Shown one piece after another: positions 34,741-45,698 of a DNA stretch of 64,000 nt. Under the pieces are notes generated by a model. That model had not been told where the DNA came from. It ran no database searches and saw only the letters and a list, made by a program, of their open reading frames with translations. Each line of letters starts with the position of its first letter. Positions within the stretch are counted from its first letter, which is position 1. The DNA is from Ectobius pallidus (Eukaryota; Arthropoda; Insecta; Blattodea; Ectobiidae). A program made the translations under genes and the position numbers. The stretch is from NCBI GenBank assembly GCA_964059195.1, contig CAXKWD010000011.1, forward strand, positions 11,130,451 to 11,194,450, in the 5' to 3' direction.

Positions 34741-34769
34741 TCCCGCTCAGCTGTCCCGCAGTTATCCCG

Positions 34770-36200
34770 TGTTCCTCAGTCTGAGTGCAAATTTGTGTTT
34801 GAAAGAAAATGTAAATCGGTTCCTCCTTTGTTCCAATGGCTTCGAAATCAAATTTTATAGAAGTAGAAGACTATATTACTTCTCAATGTACTACATGTGT
34901 ATTCTATATTGTTACAATAATGAAAATGTTACTTGTATAGGCTGCTGGCCGGTTGATCGCTCGCTTTTTGGCATCAACGAAAATGTACGAAGTTTCACGA
35001 TTGGGCATATTCGTACGTCGGTCTTTTGGTAGGAGCAGGGAGGAGGAGAGTATCTCGAGCTAAAGGCGTAGTCGATATTCAGCTCGACGGTCGTTATTTA
35101 ACGTGTTGCACTGTAATCACATGTTTTTACATTTAAAAAGGCCTTGCTTTCACACTTTTTGCTCATAACACAGACCAACAGCCATTTTGGTCCTTTAGAA
35201 TTTATACCTATTCTTGGGTATATTTAGGTCGCTGATGCCAAATGTGTCATTAGTTTTGCCCTATCAGCTTTAGTTTCTAGATACGGTATTACCATTATGC
35301 ATATTATCCCATTTTACGTTTGATATAAATAAAAAGCAGTGCCTATTTGTAGCTTCTAAATCATGGGAAGAGAAAAGCAACACACTAACATAACATTACC
35401 ATTACGATAACAATATAACATGGGGTCTTTCAAAGAATTGATTTTATCACATATTGTACGGTCGTTTATGACTTATGAGTTGTCAATTTGAGGGCAAAAA
35501 AATAATCCAGCTTTTAGTTTTTCTGTACTTCGTACAGTTTTTGTCCTACGTGTCCGAAGTATGGCCAAGAACCTTCACTAACTATATTATCAAGGAAGAT
35601 TTTGTTTTGCTAGACTAAGAGTTCACGAATAAAATCCCCCCCCCCTCAACACAAGTAGAGCTGGTAGAGAAAAACTGTTTACTTATTTGGAATAAGCACA
35701 CTAAGTATTGCCAAAATCCGGCAAAACATCTGAGACAACAAACAAAAAGTTATTTTTTGTTGGGCTGTGTAATGAATTGAAATTTTGCACAGAAGCTATA
35801 GAAGAGACGCCAACTAAAAATTTAGACTAGGATTTTAATACAGCATCTCTAGGGTTTATATTGGGCCATGCTAAATTAAAAATACGCTTTTAAACGGATA
35901 AAACAGCATTATTAATATATTGTAGGTTAATTTACTAATTTATTGTATCAGCAAACATATTCCATTTGCATAAATAAAAATATTACTGAAAATCAGTTAA
36001 AATAATAAAAATTTTGCCCAAAGAGTCTTTTCGTATGAAGTGATAAGTTAGTGGAATAAAGTGAATTTGGCCCAGAATCTATTTAGGCTTGGAGTTCTTT
36101 AACTTGCCGTAATTCTACCACACGAGACCAATGGTTTATACTCCCTCCCTGAAGATTCAAAGTAACGCGGGCGGCCAGGTCTGATCCCGCACTAATTTCA
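34770..36200. other. Stretch without recognised features
   Basis: AT-rich sequence with a short C run near 35636-35646. I saw no coding pattern, TIR pair or tandem repeat. Confidence 0.4.
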
Positions 36201-36218
36201 GTATTGTGTCCCCCTTAA

Positions 36219-36514
36219 CTATCCTCCGTGGCGCTAACATCCCTTGAAGGGACATGGCCTACCACTCGACCGGTGCGTCATCTACCAAAGGCAGATGACA
36301 GGATTGGGGGCATGTGGTCATCATGCCGACACCCACACGGCCGTTAATGTTGGTTTCCATGACCTGAGCCGCTACTTCTCTATCAAGTAGCTCCTCAATT
36401 TGAACCACGAGGTTGAGTATACCCCTACCAGACCTCCCTACCTCAGAAAAAATCCGAGGAAGTACCGGGGATCAAACCTGGGCCGACGCTAACCACAAGA
36501 CCACGCCGGCCGTC
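36219..36514 (-). mobile_element. tRNA-derived SINE, family 1
   Basis: Reverse-strand copy with the tRNA head at the right (GCCGGCGTGGTCTTGTGGTT, B box near 36467-36480). The body contains GGGTGTCGGCATGATGACCA. Flanked by a 14-bp duplication TGTGTCCCCCTTAA and TGTGTCGCCCTTAA with one mismatch. Confidence 0.9.
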
Positions 36515-36529
36515 TGTGTCGCCCTTAAG

Positions 36530-37480
36530 TAACACTAATTTCCCATCCCTTAATGGTTAAAAGAATAGCTTTCATATTTGCTTACCCAAAAACTTCAGTA
36601 GATACGCTTTAGCTCAATCTTAGGGGAAATGAAGGGGAGACAGGTGCCGTATATATAAGTTATATGTTATTGACGTAGCTTTTATCAATCATATCTCCGG
36701 ATGAAACACACTGGTAGTGCACATCAAAGTAGGAAGTTCAAATCGCGTTTGTTGGATGTTGGCTGAATATCCAGCATACTTCAGAGCAAATAGGAGCCTT
36801 CTATCACTACGAATGCCTTCACAGTAACCAGAAGAAATTGAGCTGGCTCTATCAACCGGTCTAAAATGAATATTGGATCTGATTGAAAGCCAATGATTAA
36901 AAATAATTCAAAGTTATTCTTGATTCACAGTAATATGCAATAACATAATGAACTGTTTCAAGATTAGTTAAAAATTTTACTCATTATGATGAATGAATGA
37001 GTATAACACGTCATGAGTGAACCTCGCCGGAAGGAAGTGAAGAACAAGTGACAGGCTTTGACCCCATTGTGTTCCATTGTTCTTGACAAACATTTAGACA
37101 AGTTGTGTGATCACCAAAACGTAGAGCCATCTCCTAGAACAAGAGACTTATGCACAAGGGAAGTTGATATTTAGCGAGTGGAATAATTTATAGCCGGACA
37201 CGAGATGTTACCACAAGCATGGAGTTTCTAATAGCAATAAATAATAATCGTCTGAGTACAATCGATTTGTTATTTTTGTCCAATAGAGAAGTGTTAATAG
37301 GATTAGTAGGAATAGTTTTTTAAATGGCATATTCTTTGCCTATTTTACTTGAGGTTTCCGGTTCAATACCCATCGCAGGATGCATTTTCCTCTAAATGTA
37401 TCCATAATCCATTGTAAATTAGCCCCATTGGGATAAAACTGGAAATATTAAATACCGGCCTGTGTCTCTTTTATCTTTGT
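36530..37480. other. Stretch without recognised features
   Basis: AT-rich intergenic sequence with nothing that I can name. Confidence 0.4.
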
Positions 37481-37495
37481 TTTTTGAACATTGAA

Positions 37496-37803
37496 TTACA
37501 GCAGGGGTCCACCAATGTGGCACAGGGATTGCGTTCGCTCCTCTCACGCGGCGGGCTCGGTTTCGTTTCCCGGTTGGAAAAAGTTACTCAGATGGGATTT
37601 TTCCTCGCCTGTCGGGTAGCCTTAATCCCATGTGGTCCCCGGATATCATCTGGCCGTTATCATCATCTTCATCCCATCCGCGCCTTGTTCGGAATGAGTG
37701 TGTGTGATTGGTGATTCTCGTCTTGTGTTCGTGTTGTCTCGGAGGTTGGGTTGATCACCTATCCGGCGGAGGCTCTCTACATCCTCGTCTCGTCAAAAAA
37801 AGT
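37496..37803 (+). mobile_element. tRNA-derived SINE, family 3
   Basis: The head has AATGTGGCACAGGGATTGCG and a B-box-like GGTTTCGTTTCCC. The body reads TCATCTGGCCGTTATCATCA, then CGTGTTGTCTCGGAGGTTGG, and the tail is an A run before GTACCGGTA. A truncated copy lies at 32390-32596. Target duplication is unclear because a Tc1 element begins 12 bp downstream. Confidence 0.75.
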
Positions 37804-37814
37804 ACCGGTATGTA

Positions 37815-39352
37815 CACTAGTCCAAAATTAAAGCAACTAGTCCAAAATTAAAGCAACAAACCGAAATTTCATCTTTAGTGGTTTATTTTGCCACAAAACA
37901 GTATAAACATGTGATAGTAACGTATAAACAATATGGGCAATAAAGGAAGTAAACTATTGCAACGTTTGTGCATACCAGTAAAACAAAATGCCCTTTTTTT
38001 CTTTCTTTCTTTTTTGCACACATAATGACTCTCACACTCATCCAGAAAAACGCGTTATTGTGCTCAGTATAGGGTGTGTCGTGTGACCACCTCTGGCACC
38101 AATACAGGCCTCACAACGGCGTGGCTTGCTGTGAATAATGACATCAATCTCATTTTGAGGCAATAACGTCCATTTTTTTTGCAGAGCAGCTCGCAAGGCC
38201 TGGAGAATGGTTGGTGGATGTTCACGTGAAGCAAGTCGTCTCCCTAGCACATCCGATACATGCTCTATAGGATTCAAATTGGGAGAGCAAGCAGGCCAAT
38301 CCATGCGTGCAATATATACAGTTTCCCGGAAAACATCCACCACCTGTGCTCTATGAGGACGAGCACTATCATCCATCAGTACGAAGTCTGGGCCCAAAGC
38401 ACCTCGAAACAACCGCACATGAGGTGCCAAGATCTCGTCACGATACCTGACAGCAGTTAAACCTTGCCGATTTACCCGTACAACTTCATGAAGAGGTGAT
38501 CGGGCAGTCAACAGAATTCCTGCCCACATCATTATTGATCCACCTCCATTTCGGTCTCTTTCCACAATGTTTGCGGAAACGAAATCGTGTTCCAGGTTTT
38601 CTCCAGGTGTGAATCCGTTGAGAATCATTTTCAAAAGACAAAATCTGTAAAGAGAACGTTGGCCCACTGTTCGACCATCCAGTTGGCATGTTGATGACTC
38701 CACTCTAGACGTACTCTTCTGTGAATACGCGTCAGGGGTACACATACAGCAGGTCTCCGGCAATATAGGCCTCTCTGCCGAAGCCTTCTGTACACTGTTT
38801 GCCTCGATACAACTGTTCCAGTGGATGCTGTGAGGTCAGATGCCAGTTTTCCTGCAGTACCACGGCGGTACCGTCGTGCCCTTACAGCAAAATAACGGTC
38901 CTCTCTTTCTGATGTCACTCTTGGTAGTCCTTGCCCTGGTCTTCGGGATACATTTTCGGACTCTACAAACTGTTGGCACATCCGAGAAACAACAGAACGA
39001 TTCACATTAAGCCATCTTGACCACATCAGCTTGAGATTGTCCTGCTTCCATTCTTCCTATGGCCCTCCACCGAAGAGAATCTTCTAGGCGTCATCTCTGT
39101 GTCATCCTATACCTGCAGTAAATGTTTACACAGCAAACGTTGATATTGGACTAAGCAACAAATACTATGCTGCAGTGCCCCTTTTGATTGGTGCATTGAC
39201 GTCATCGTTTGCATGTTTGTAAGATGACAGGAATGCCATCTTCAGTTCAGAACACGACTGTACGGACATAGCTTTACATTTTATATGAATATACCGTATA
39301 GTAGACATAGGAAGGAGAAATATCAGTTTGTTGCTTTAATTTTGGACACTAG
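37815..39352 (-). mobile_element. Tc1-like DNA transposon, full length
   Basis: TIRs read CACTAGTCCAAAATTAAAGC on the left and CTAGTGTCCAAAATTAAAGC from the right, each bordered by TA. The 1538-bp element carries one transposase gene on the reverse strand. The left TIR is directly duplicated (the ACTAGTCCAAAATTAAAGCA block occurs twice in a row). Confidence 0.88.
38038..39026 (-). pseudogene. Tc1-like transposase with a frameshift
   Basis: The N-terminal part (39026-38631) has a paired-type DNA-binding region with a SVVSRMCQQF helix and VSRQTVYRRLRQRGLY. It reaches the first catalytic Asp in LFTDFVF, where the family usually has T-D-E-S. The frame shifts near 38640-38700. The second part reads GGGSIMMWAGI, then the second Asp in LMDDSARPHRAQ, and the final Glu in SPNLNPIEHVSDVLGRRL, giving DD34E. 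About 330 residues in all, near the Tc1 norm. The frameshift makes it a pseudogene. Confidence 0.85.
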
Positions 39353-39595
39353 TATATTATGTGATCCATGTGTAATCTCCCGACAGTTTGCGGTCCGTCA
39401 TAAACTCATATTGTACACAAGTTATAGCTATGCCCAGGGGCGTACCAACAGCGATGGGGGCCTGGGACGCTAATCAATACGGAAGCGTACCCAGTATTCA
39501 CTATTTATACCATTCTCACAGTCCACAGAAATATACGATAGTAGGCTGCCAAATTCGCTATATTTCTGTGAACCCTAAATAAACTATTTAATAAG

Positions 39596-40061
39596 TAGGG
39601 GGCAGATTTCTATGACCTAAAAAATAGGATATATGCATGCATTTATGACCTAAAAAACATTAAAATGACCAATAAAATTTAAAATATGATTTTACCACTT
39701 ACACATTGTGTATATTTTTTTAAGTTTCATTACAATACATTTTATTAAAATATAGTGTTAATTATTTAAAATACCTGTAAACTCTCTAAAAGTATCATTA
39801 TAATGCAAAATTTACAAAATATGATATGAAACATCAAAATTTCTTTAATATGCACACAAATATGCCAAAAAATGTGACCTAAATATGCATATTCATACTA
39901 AATATGCTACAATAGTTGAAAATTTCTTAAATATGCAGTTATATGCACAATAAAAGTCGTTCCATTTTCACCAGGATGCATGGAATCGGGTTTAAATTAG
40001 TCGGAAACCTGAAATAATGCAAAGGGGAAAAATATGACATGTCATAAAAATCCGCCCCTTA
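39596..40061. mobile_element. AT-rich hAT-like element (TAGGGGGCAGAT)
   Basis: A perfect 8-bp duplication TTAATAAG (39588-39595, 40062-40069) flanks 466 bp. Ends are TAGGGGGCAGATTTCTATGA and, from the right, TAAGGGGCGGATTTTTATGA. The interior repeats ATGACC and AATATGC motifs. It resembles the element at 62434-63074 in its GGAT(N)TTATGACATG subterminal sequence. Confidence 0.85.
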
Positions 40062-40240
40062 TTAATAAGAATTACCTGTATTGTTTTTCTTTTTGAGATC
40101 CACATGTTTTATTATGCATTAGGCAACTTTACGTTTTTATTATATGTTTGCTTCAGTACTAGCACTGCCTTATGGACGAAGGAAATCCACGTCAGTATGC
40201 AATTCCTTCGGCCATGGTATTTAGAGGTAGGTCAACTAAA

Positions 40241-40908
40241 TACGAGGGCCGTCCATAAATAAGACTCCCTAGGGCTGTTTACAGAAACAAAACACATTGT
40301 CATAGAAATGTTTATTGCAACAGATAAATCAAGTGTTCAGCTATTTTTCAACATATTCGCCACCGGAATTGAGACGTTTGTCATGCCGTGGGACCAACGT
40401 ATGAATACCTGTGTCGTAGACGTCTACCGCCTGGGATTTGAACCATTGTGTGGCAACCATCTCCGCCTCTTTGTCATTCTCTGTCATTTTTTGGGGTGTA
40501 GGAAAAGATGGAAATCAATGGGAGCGAGGTCCGGGCTGTAGGGTGACTGTTTAAACACCTTCCAGTCGAATTTCTGCAGGAGTCTTGCTGGGAGGTGTTT
40601 AAAAATCCACCCTACAGGCCGGATCTCGCTCCCATTGATTTCCATTTTTTCCTACACCTCGAGAAATGACAGAGAATGACAAAGAGGTGGAGATGGTTGC
40701 CACACACTGGTTCAAATCCCAGGCGGCAGACTTCTTTTTCGCAGGTATTCACGTTGGTCCCACGGTATGAAAAATGTATCAATTCCGATGGCGAATATGT
40801 TGAAAAATAGCTGAACACTGGCTGTGTCTGTTGCAATAAACATTTCCATGAAATTATGTTTTGTTTCTGTAAACGGCCCTAGGGAAACTTACTTTTTGAG
40901 CCCTATGT
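40241..40908. mobile_element. Palindromic mariner-derived MITE, copy 3 (most complete)
   Basis: It starts TACGAGGGCCGTCCATAAAT, a mariner terminus, and ends in the inverse near 40908. Both arms (about 300 bp) contain the 3' part of a mariner transposase pointing outward, joined at a GTTTAAACACC centre near 40550-40600. The same family as 30590 and 33462. Confidence 0.85.
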
Positions 40909-41008
40909 AATTTTACAATATTAGTTCCTATTGTTTCTAGCCATAGACATAGGAGAAACGAGAATGCAAACGTATTTTTTATTGTTGTTAAGGCATCTTT
41001 TGTCGCCC

Positions 41009-41352
41009 GCGGTGGTGTAGAGGTAGCGTGCCCTCCTCTGGATCCACAGGTCGCGGGATCAGACCCGGTCGCGGTCGATGGATTTTTCAGAACGTAAAAA
41101 TCATGGGCACGGAGTCCTCCGGGAGGGACTTGAAGCTGGAGGCACGTGTCATAAATTTACGGCAAGTCGGCAAGCCTAAATTAGACTCTCTGGACAAAAT
41201 TTCTCGGCCATTTCACGTCCAAGTAATACCTTGGTTTCCTGAGGGTGCTGGGAGGCGATGGGCTTACCACCTGTCCCTCTGTCCTCTCGCGAAAAACAAG
41301 CGTAACAAAATTCGCACCGGTAGCAGTAACCTCCACTTGGAGGCCCTACATT
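41009..41352 (+). mobile_element. tRNA-derived SINE, family 4
   Basis: The head GCCCGCGGTGGTGTAGAGGT and a B box CGCGGGATCAGACCC show tRNA descent. The body includes CTCCGGGAGGGACTTGAAGC, TGAGGGTGCTGGGAGGCGAT and a 3' part GTAACCTCCACTTGG. It is joined directly to the truncated palindromic MITE at 41353. Confidence 0.78.
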
Positions 41353-41910
41353 ACAATGAAAATAACCACGTACCTCATCACAAGAGATGTTGGAAATGTT
41401 CTCCTCTTGCATCCACATAATACTGGCACCTTTTTAGGAAATTTTCTTTCACGCGCATAAGTTCAGCTTTCGAGACAGAGTTCATTTCTCTTGTGATATT
41501 GTCTTTAAGTTCTTGTAATATATGGAAAATTGACCTATACACTTGATTTTTCAAGTTTCCCCATAAATAATATTCACATACTGTTAGAAGAACTTAAAGA
41601 TAATATCACATAGGCCTATCACAAGAAAAATTAACTCTGTTTCGGAAGCTGAACTTATGCGCGAGAGAGAAAATTTCCTAAAAAGGTGCCAGTATTGTGT
41701 GGATGCAAGAGGAGAACATTTCCAACATCTCTTGTGATGAAGTACGTGGTTATTTTCATTGTAATTTTAACTGTAAATGTGAGAACCTGAATTACATCAA
41801 TCGCGGCTTTATTTGCGTAGATATTTCACCCGATCGCTCGGGAGTTGGAGCTGTGCCCGCCGCGACGCAGAAACCCGCGTCATTGGCCAAATCTTGCGTG
41901 GGACTCACAG
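41353..41910. mobile_element. Palindromic MITE, second copy, left arm truncated
   Basis: The right arm (about 41665-41910) and most of the left arm match 23553-24250 closely, for example TTTCCTAAAAAGGTGCCAGT and its inverse. The outer ~150 bp of the left arm are missing where the SINE abuts. The right terminus reads GCGTGGGACTCACAG. Confidence 0.82.
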
Positions 41911-42404
41911 GGTATCTTTTGGGCGAATTTCAAAATCGAACCATACACATGTTCAATTTCTTGCTCTCTAGCCTTGTCATTTTTTCCCATCCACTAGTAT
42001 AATTACGTTTCATTTTTTCTTTTTTTCATGATGGTAGACCTAACACAAATATCTTATAGGCTATTTCAAGTACGAAGTACAAGAAATAAGAATACTTACA
42101 TTAATCAGGGGTGCCCCCCAAACTTTATGACTCACCCCACCAAACTTCATTGCTCACCCCCCAACCTGATTGGCTGTCGACAAGGGCGCCCATATGATAT
42201 TTTCTAGGGGGGCAATTTTTTAAATTAATTTACTTTTGTCCCTTTAACTTCTTGGGCCACTTTGTAACATTATATTAATAATATAATAAGTGCAACAATG
42301 ACGTAGCCAGAAAATAATTGCGGGGAGGGTCGAAATTGCCGGGGGGGGGATTTGGAATACCTTCCAAAAAAGGGGTCGGGGGTCCACCCAGAGAAAATTT
42401 TTAA

Positions 42405-43450
42405 ATATTGAACTAATGAAAATCACATTTTACGCTATTTTAGCACAGAAAAACTAGTTAGGAAATTTGTTTACCATACTCTAAGACATGCCAATGTAAA
42501 TAAGAAATCATTACCTAAGTGGGGGTCCACCCCCGGAAATTTTTTTAAATATTGAACTAATGAAAATCACATTTTACGCTATTTTAGCTCTCAAAAACTA
42601 GTTAGAAAATTTGTTTACCATATTCTAAGACATGCCAATGTAAACAAGAAATTGTTACCTAAGTCGGTTGTCCAACCCCGGGAAATTATTAAGTATTGCA
42701 ACTAATGAAAATCACATTTTACGCTATTTTAGCACTCAAAAACTAGTTAGGAAATTTGTTTACCATACTCTAAGACATATATGGGCAACGGCCGGCCCGC
42801 GGGCCGGATGTGGCCCTCCCCGACTTTTGATCCGGCCCGCGGAACATTTTAAAATTGCACTCGAAAAAGTAAATATTTTCGGTTCACGGATTGATGCAAA
42901 CATTGATTATCTTCTTTCTCAAGTTCAAGCTCAAGCTTCTCATTAATTTTTGCTGATTGTAAGTAAATACCTAATCAGTTCGATATTGTTCTCATTCATG
43001 TAACTTTAGCATTATACTTTATAAATATAAAAAACCGCATCATGGTTATTTTTTCACAATTACCTGTTATCTCCGGCCCGCGACTTCATAAATATCGTAA
43101 AGTTTAGCCCGTATCTTTCCAAAGGTTGCCCATACCTGCTCTAAGACATGCCAATGTAAATAAGAAATCATTACCTACGTGGGGGGGGGGTTCACCCCCG
43201 GAAAATGTTTAAATATTTAACTAATGAAAATCACATATTACGCTATTTAACACTCTAAGGAAATTTGTTCACCATACTCTAAGACATGCCAATGTAAACA
43301 AGAAAATGTTACCTAAGTCGGGTGTCCACCCCCGGGAAATTTTTAAATGTTGAACTAATGAAAATCACATTTTACGCTATTTTAGCACTGAAAAACTAGT
43401 TAGCAAATGTGTTCACTATACTCTAAGACATGGCAACTTAAACAAGAAAT
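42405..43450 (+). repeat. Tandem ~137-bp units inside the hAT element
   Basis: Units recur near 42410, 42545, 42690, 43200 and 43345, with the 363-bp nested hAT falling between the third and fourth. Each ends in a GGGTCCACCCCCGGAAAT-like palindromic block. Confidence 0.8.
42776..43138. mobile_element. Nested hAT MITE (CAGGTATGGGCAAC)
   Basis: A perfect duplication CTCTAAGA (42768-42775, 43139-43146) flanks 363 bp. Ends are CATATATGGGCAAC and, from the right, CAGGTATGGGCAAC. GGCCCGCGGGCC blocks lie just inside, as in a widespread arthropod MITE type. This is the innermost layer of the nest. Confidence 0.92.
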
Positions 43451-43905
43451 TGTTACCTAACTTATAATACATATTACTATTTATAAGAAAAGTTGAATAA
43501 CACATGGAACAGTGGACATAATAGGCCTACTCATTATGTTATGAAAAGAAAATAACTGCTATATCATATTTGGCACAACAAATCTTGTTTTATTAAATAA
43601 ATCTTTTTTAAAAATACAAATATAGAATTTTAGTTTTTTTACTTTTGGGGGTCCAAACCCCCTGGACCTCCCTTTCCTAATCCACTGTGGATTCTGCTTC
43701 CATGTTGTTGATTAGGTAAAACGTCTGCAAACTTTTTATGTCTTAACTGACTTTCAAATAATCGTCTCTAAGAAAAACACCTGACTATAATAATTATTAA
43801 TATACATTTTTTTTTCCTTGTGCCCCCCCCCCCCCCCGCCCCCGGTTATGGGTGCCCGTGGTTGTCGAAATTCCTCATCTTTATCTTGAAAATTCTGCTT
43901 GGGAT

Positions 43906-44100
43906 TTACATCAATATACGGTTTCTATTATCTTCGCCACTGCTTTTAGTTTCAGTAATCTTGTATTTTATATCTAAATTATGTTTCAGTTTATATGGAT
44001 GTTTCTTTCTGCAGTGATCTTGCCATTTGTCATGCCTAATAATGGCATTGCACAATAATTCTAAACACTTATATTTAAAATGCTGTTGTTTTTTCGGCAT
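43906..44100 (-). pseudogene. hAT transposase N-terminal zinc-finger fragment
   Basis: The ATG at 44098-44100 opens a 64-codon frame starting MPKKQQHFKYKCLELLCNAI and continuing with I-R-H-D-K-W-Q-D-H-C-R-K-K-H. The C...C...W-x-x-H-C-x3-H spacing resembles the N-terminal C2H2/BED-like finger of hAT transposases. The frame ends before any catalytic part, just outside the hAT inserted at 43860. The family is inferred from the motif and the element context. Confidence 0.5.
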
Positions 44101-45179
44101 TTTCGAGATGCCGAGATGGACTGAAACCAGTAGCCTTAACCTCAAGTTTCAAATTAAGAATGCAGCATTGGTTATAGACAGATTTTTCCACACCTTCCCT
44201 CACGTTCTTATAAGGTGGCACGTGCTTTTGAGTGCAGTAAAATCACTTCCGAGAATAATATTATTCTTGCAGGCGGCATTGTACAAAGATTGTAATAACC
44301 CAGTAAGAACTAATACTCCAATAATTCTACCAACAATGGTTCAGTTCGCAGTCGCCTCTATCGGCACAGAGTGATCGACTTTGTTGGCGCGGCAGTTGTT
44401 TACAAGCAAATGCGTTTCGCTAATTTATTGACTATTCACTTCTAAAGAATTAGAAGAGACTTGACCGTTTTTATTTGTCACATACAAAACGCTAATTTTG
44501 CAACAATTTTCAACCCCCCAGAAAATTCATAAAACGGTAATATTTTGCCTCCCCCCCCCCAGAAATTTCAATGATGCAGTCTGCATCTTAACCTCCCCCC
44601 CCCCCCCCGTGGGCACCCCTGCATTAATTCTAACTATCAAACTGGCAACAAGCACTGTTTCTTTGTATTTTTTATTTTACTATTTTTCTTCCCTAAAATT
44701 CTTGTTCTCTTCTTTGTGTAAGGCGGAACGCAGCACAAGGCCGGTGCATTGTTGTCTGGCTAGAAGGGAGGGTGGGTAACGTTTAGCTCACTCTGTTCGC
44801 CTTCACCTTGCCCTTTCTTCTGTTGCGTGCTTGTTGGGGTTTATATTATTACAGTGGGCCTATGGTGTTCTCAATGTGGTTATTAGTTAATTCAAAATTC
44901 AAATATAATGTCGTTTGATAGACAACAATTTCAAACAACTCAAAGACTCGTCACTATTATAGTAGAAAAAATCAAAATTTGGGGCCTATGTAATGTATTG
45001 TAATGTAATTTATTCTTGTATCATAATATTTACTCCCTTGGCGTTACGAAGGTTTTCACCATAGGGTGTACCGCCTACCATTACAAAGCAATATTAACAT
45101 AAAAGCCTTGAGAACTTATGTATTATGGCATCACTGTCTTGCTGTCTGTGCCTTACTTACGTATAAAGGAAAAGGATCT

Positions 45180-45470
45180 AACACTTGCTCACCTAATTCT
45201 AGGTTTCGTTTTTCCCATTTTCTTTTAACAATGTTTAAAAAGCTCCCCATTTCCTTCAAAGTTTTCATATTCTTCGTCGTTTTAATTTCTTATATGCTAT
45301 TTCTACGTTAATTCCTAGGAATTTTTTATTCCAAAACTTTTGTCTGGTCGTTTCAGTTTCCGGACATTTTAAAATATACGCGTTCAGCGTCTTCTCCATT
45401 TAGAAATAGAGGACATCGTTCTTTCTAAAAAAAATCCTTCTTATGTTCCTAAGTTACCATGCCAAACCCA
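45180..45470 (-). pseudogene. LINE C-terminal fragment
   Basis: The reverse strand reads C-P-L-F-L-N-G-E-D-A-E-R-V-Y-F-K-M near 45410. After frame changes come K-F-L-G-I-N, then a L-K-E-M-G-S-F-L-N-I-V-K-R-K-W-E-K ending. This pattern (C-P-L..E-D-A-E-H, then L-G-x-F-L-x-x-V-x-x-K-W) is the post-RT tail of insect non-LTR elements with a terminal zinc knuckle. Very decayed. Confidence 0.5.
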
Positions 45471-45698
45471 TTCTTTGTTTAGCCTAGGGGTACATTGTAT
45501 TATGTTGATTATTTAGTTCTACACTGTATCGCTTAGCATTTATCTCATTTAACCATATTACATACATTATTGACATGTCTCATATCTATGTTTATTGATC
45601 TCGCCGGACGTAAATAAATAAATAAATATGTTCAAAGCGGGGCCTGGGGAGGATGACCCCCCCCCCCCCCCCCCCGTTGGTACGCCACTGGCCATGCC

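Larger units (their letters stand above)
32700..34745 (+). mobile_element. Penelope-like retroelement relic, with nested MITEs
   Basis: The + strand first reads a decayed Penelope-type RT piece (32740-32850: F-N-E-K-Y-Y, then SGFAMGSPLSPLL-like, then LYMSDIERHF). After a 216-bp MITE it continues with W-x-x-Y-V-D-I-F and LLNSEDSINFTLD. After two further MITEs it ends with a GIY-YIG endonuclease segment. RT with C-terminal GIY-YIG is the Penelope architecture. Stops and frameshifts are frequent, including the catalytic Y-V-D-D changed to Y-V-D-I. Nested insertions are 32853-33068, 33462-33873 and 34033-34429. Confidence 0.78.
42181..43860 (+). mobile_element. hAT-like element (CAAGGGCGCCCATA) with internal tandem repeats
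   Basis: Left TIR CAAGGGCGCCCATATG and right TIR, from the reverse, CACGGGCACCCATAAC. Flanks GCTGTCGA and GTTGTCGA agree at seven of eight. Inside, ~137-bp units run from GAACTAATGAAAATCACATT through CTAAGACATGCCAA and a GGGGTCCACCCCCGG block, repeated about five times. The reverse-oriented relative is at 60382-62018. A 363-bp hAT lies inside one repeat unit. Confidence 0.85.
42106..44621 (-). mobile_element. hAT element (CAGGGGTGCCC) carrying a zinc-finger fragment
   Basis: The ends CAGGGGTGCCCCCC and, from the right, CAGGGGTGCCCACGG are inverted repeats. CATTAAT (42099-42105, 44622-44628) flanks both sides (seven bases clear, the eighth differs). It contains a second hAT at 42181-43860 and keeps a transposase N-terminal zinc-finger frame on the reverse strand. 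Both ends have long C/G runs. Confidence 0.8.
39435..45690. mobile_element. Candidate 6.26-kb outer hAT element
   Basis: The left end CAGGGGCGTACCAAC and right end (from the reverse) CAGTGGCGTACCAAC are the same TIR as the MITE at 11176. Flanks GCTATGCC (39427-39434) and GCCATGCC (45691-45698) agree at seven of eight bases. Inside are an AT-rich hAT-like element, a palindromic mariner MITE, a SINE, a palindromic MITE, a nested set of three hATs and a LINE tail. No transposase of its own is recognised, so size alone does not make it autonomous. Confidence 0.7.

Noticed and set aside
38260..38460. Forward-strand frame within the Tc1 element
   Set aside because: Shadow of the reverse-strand transposase.
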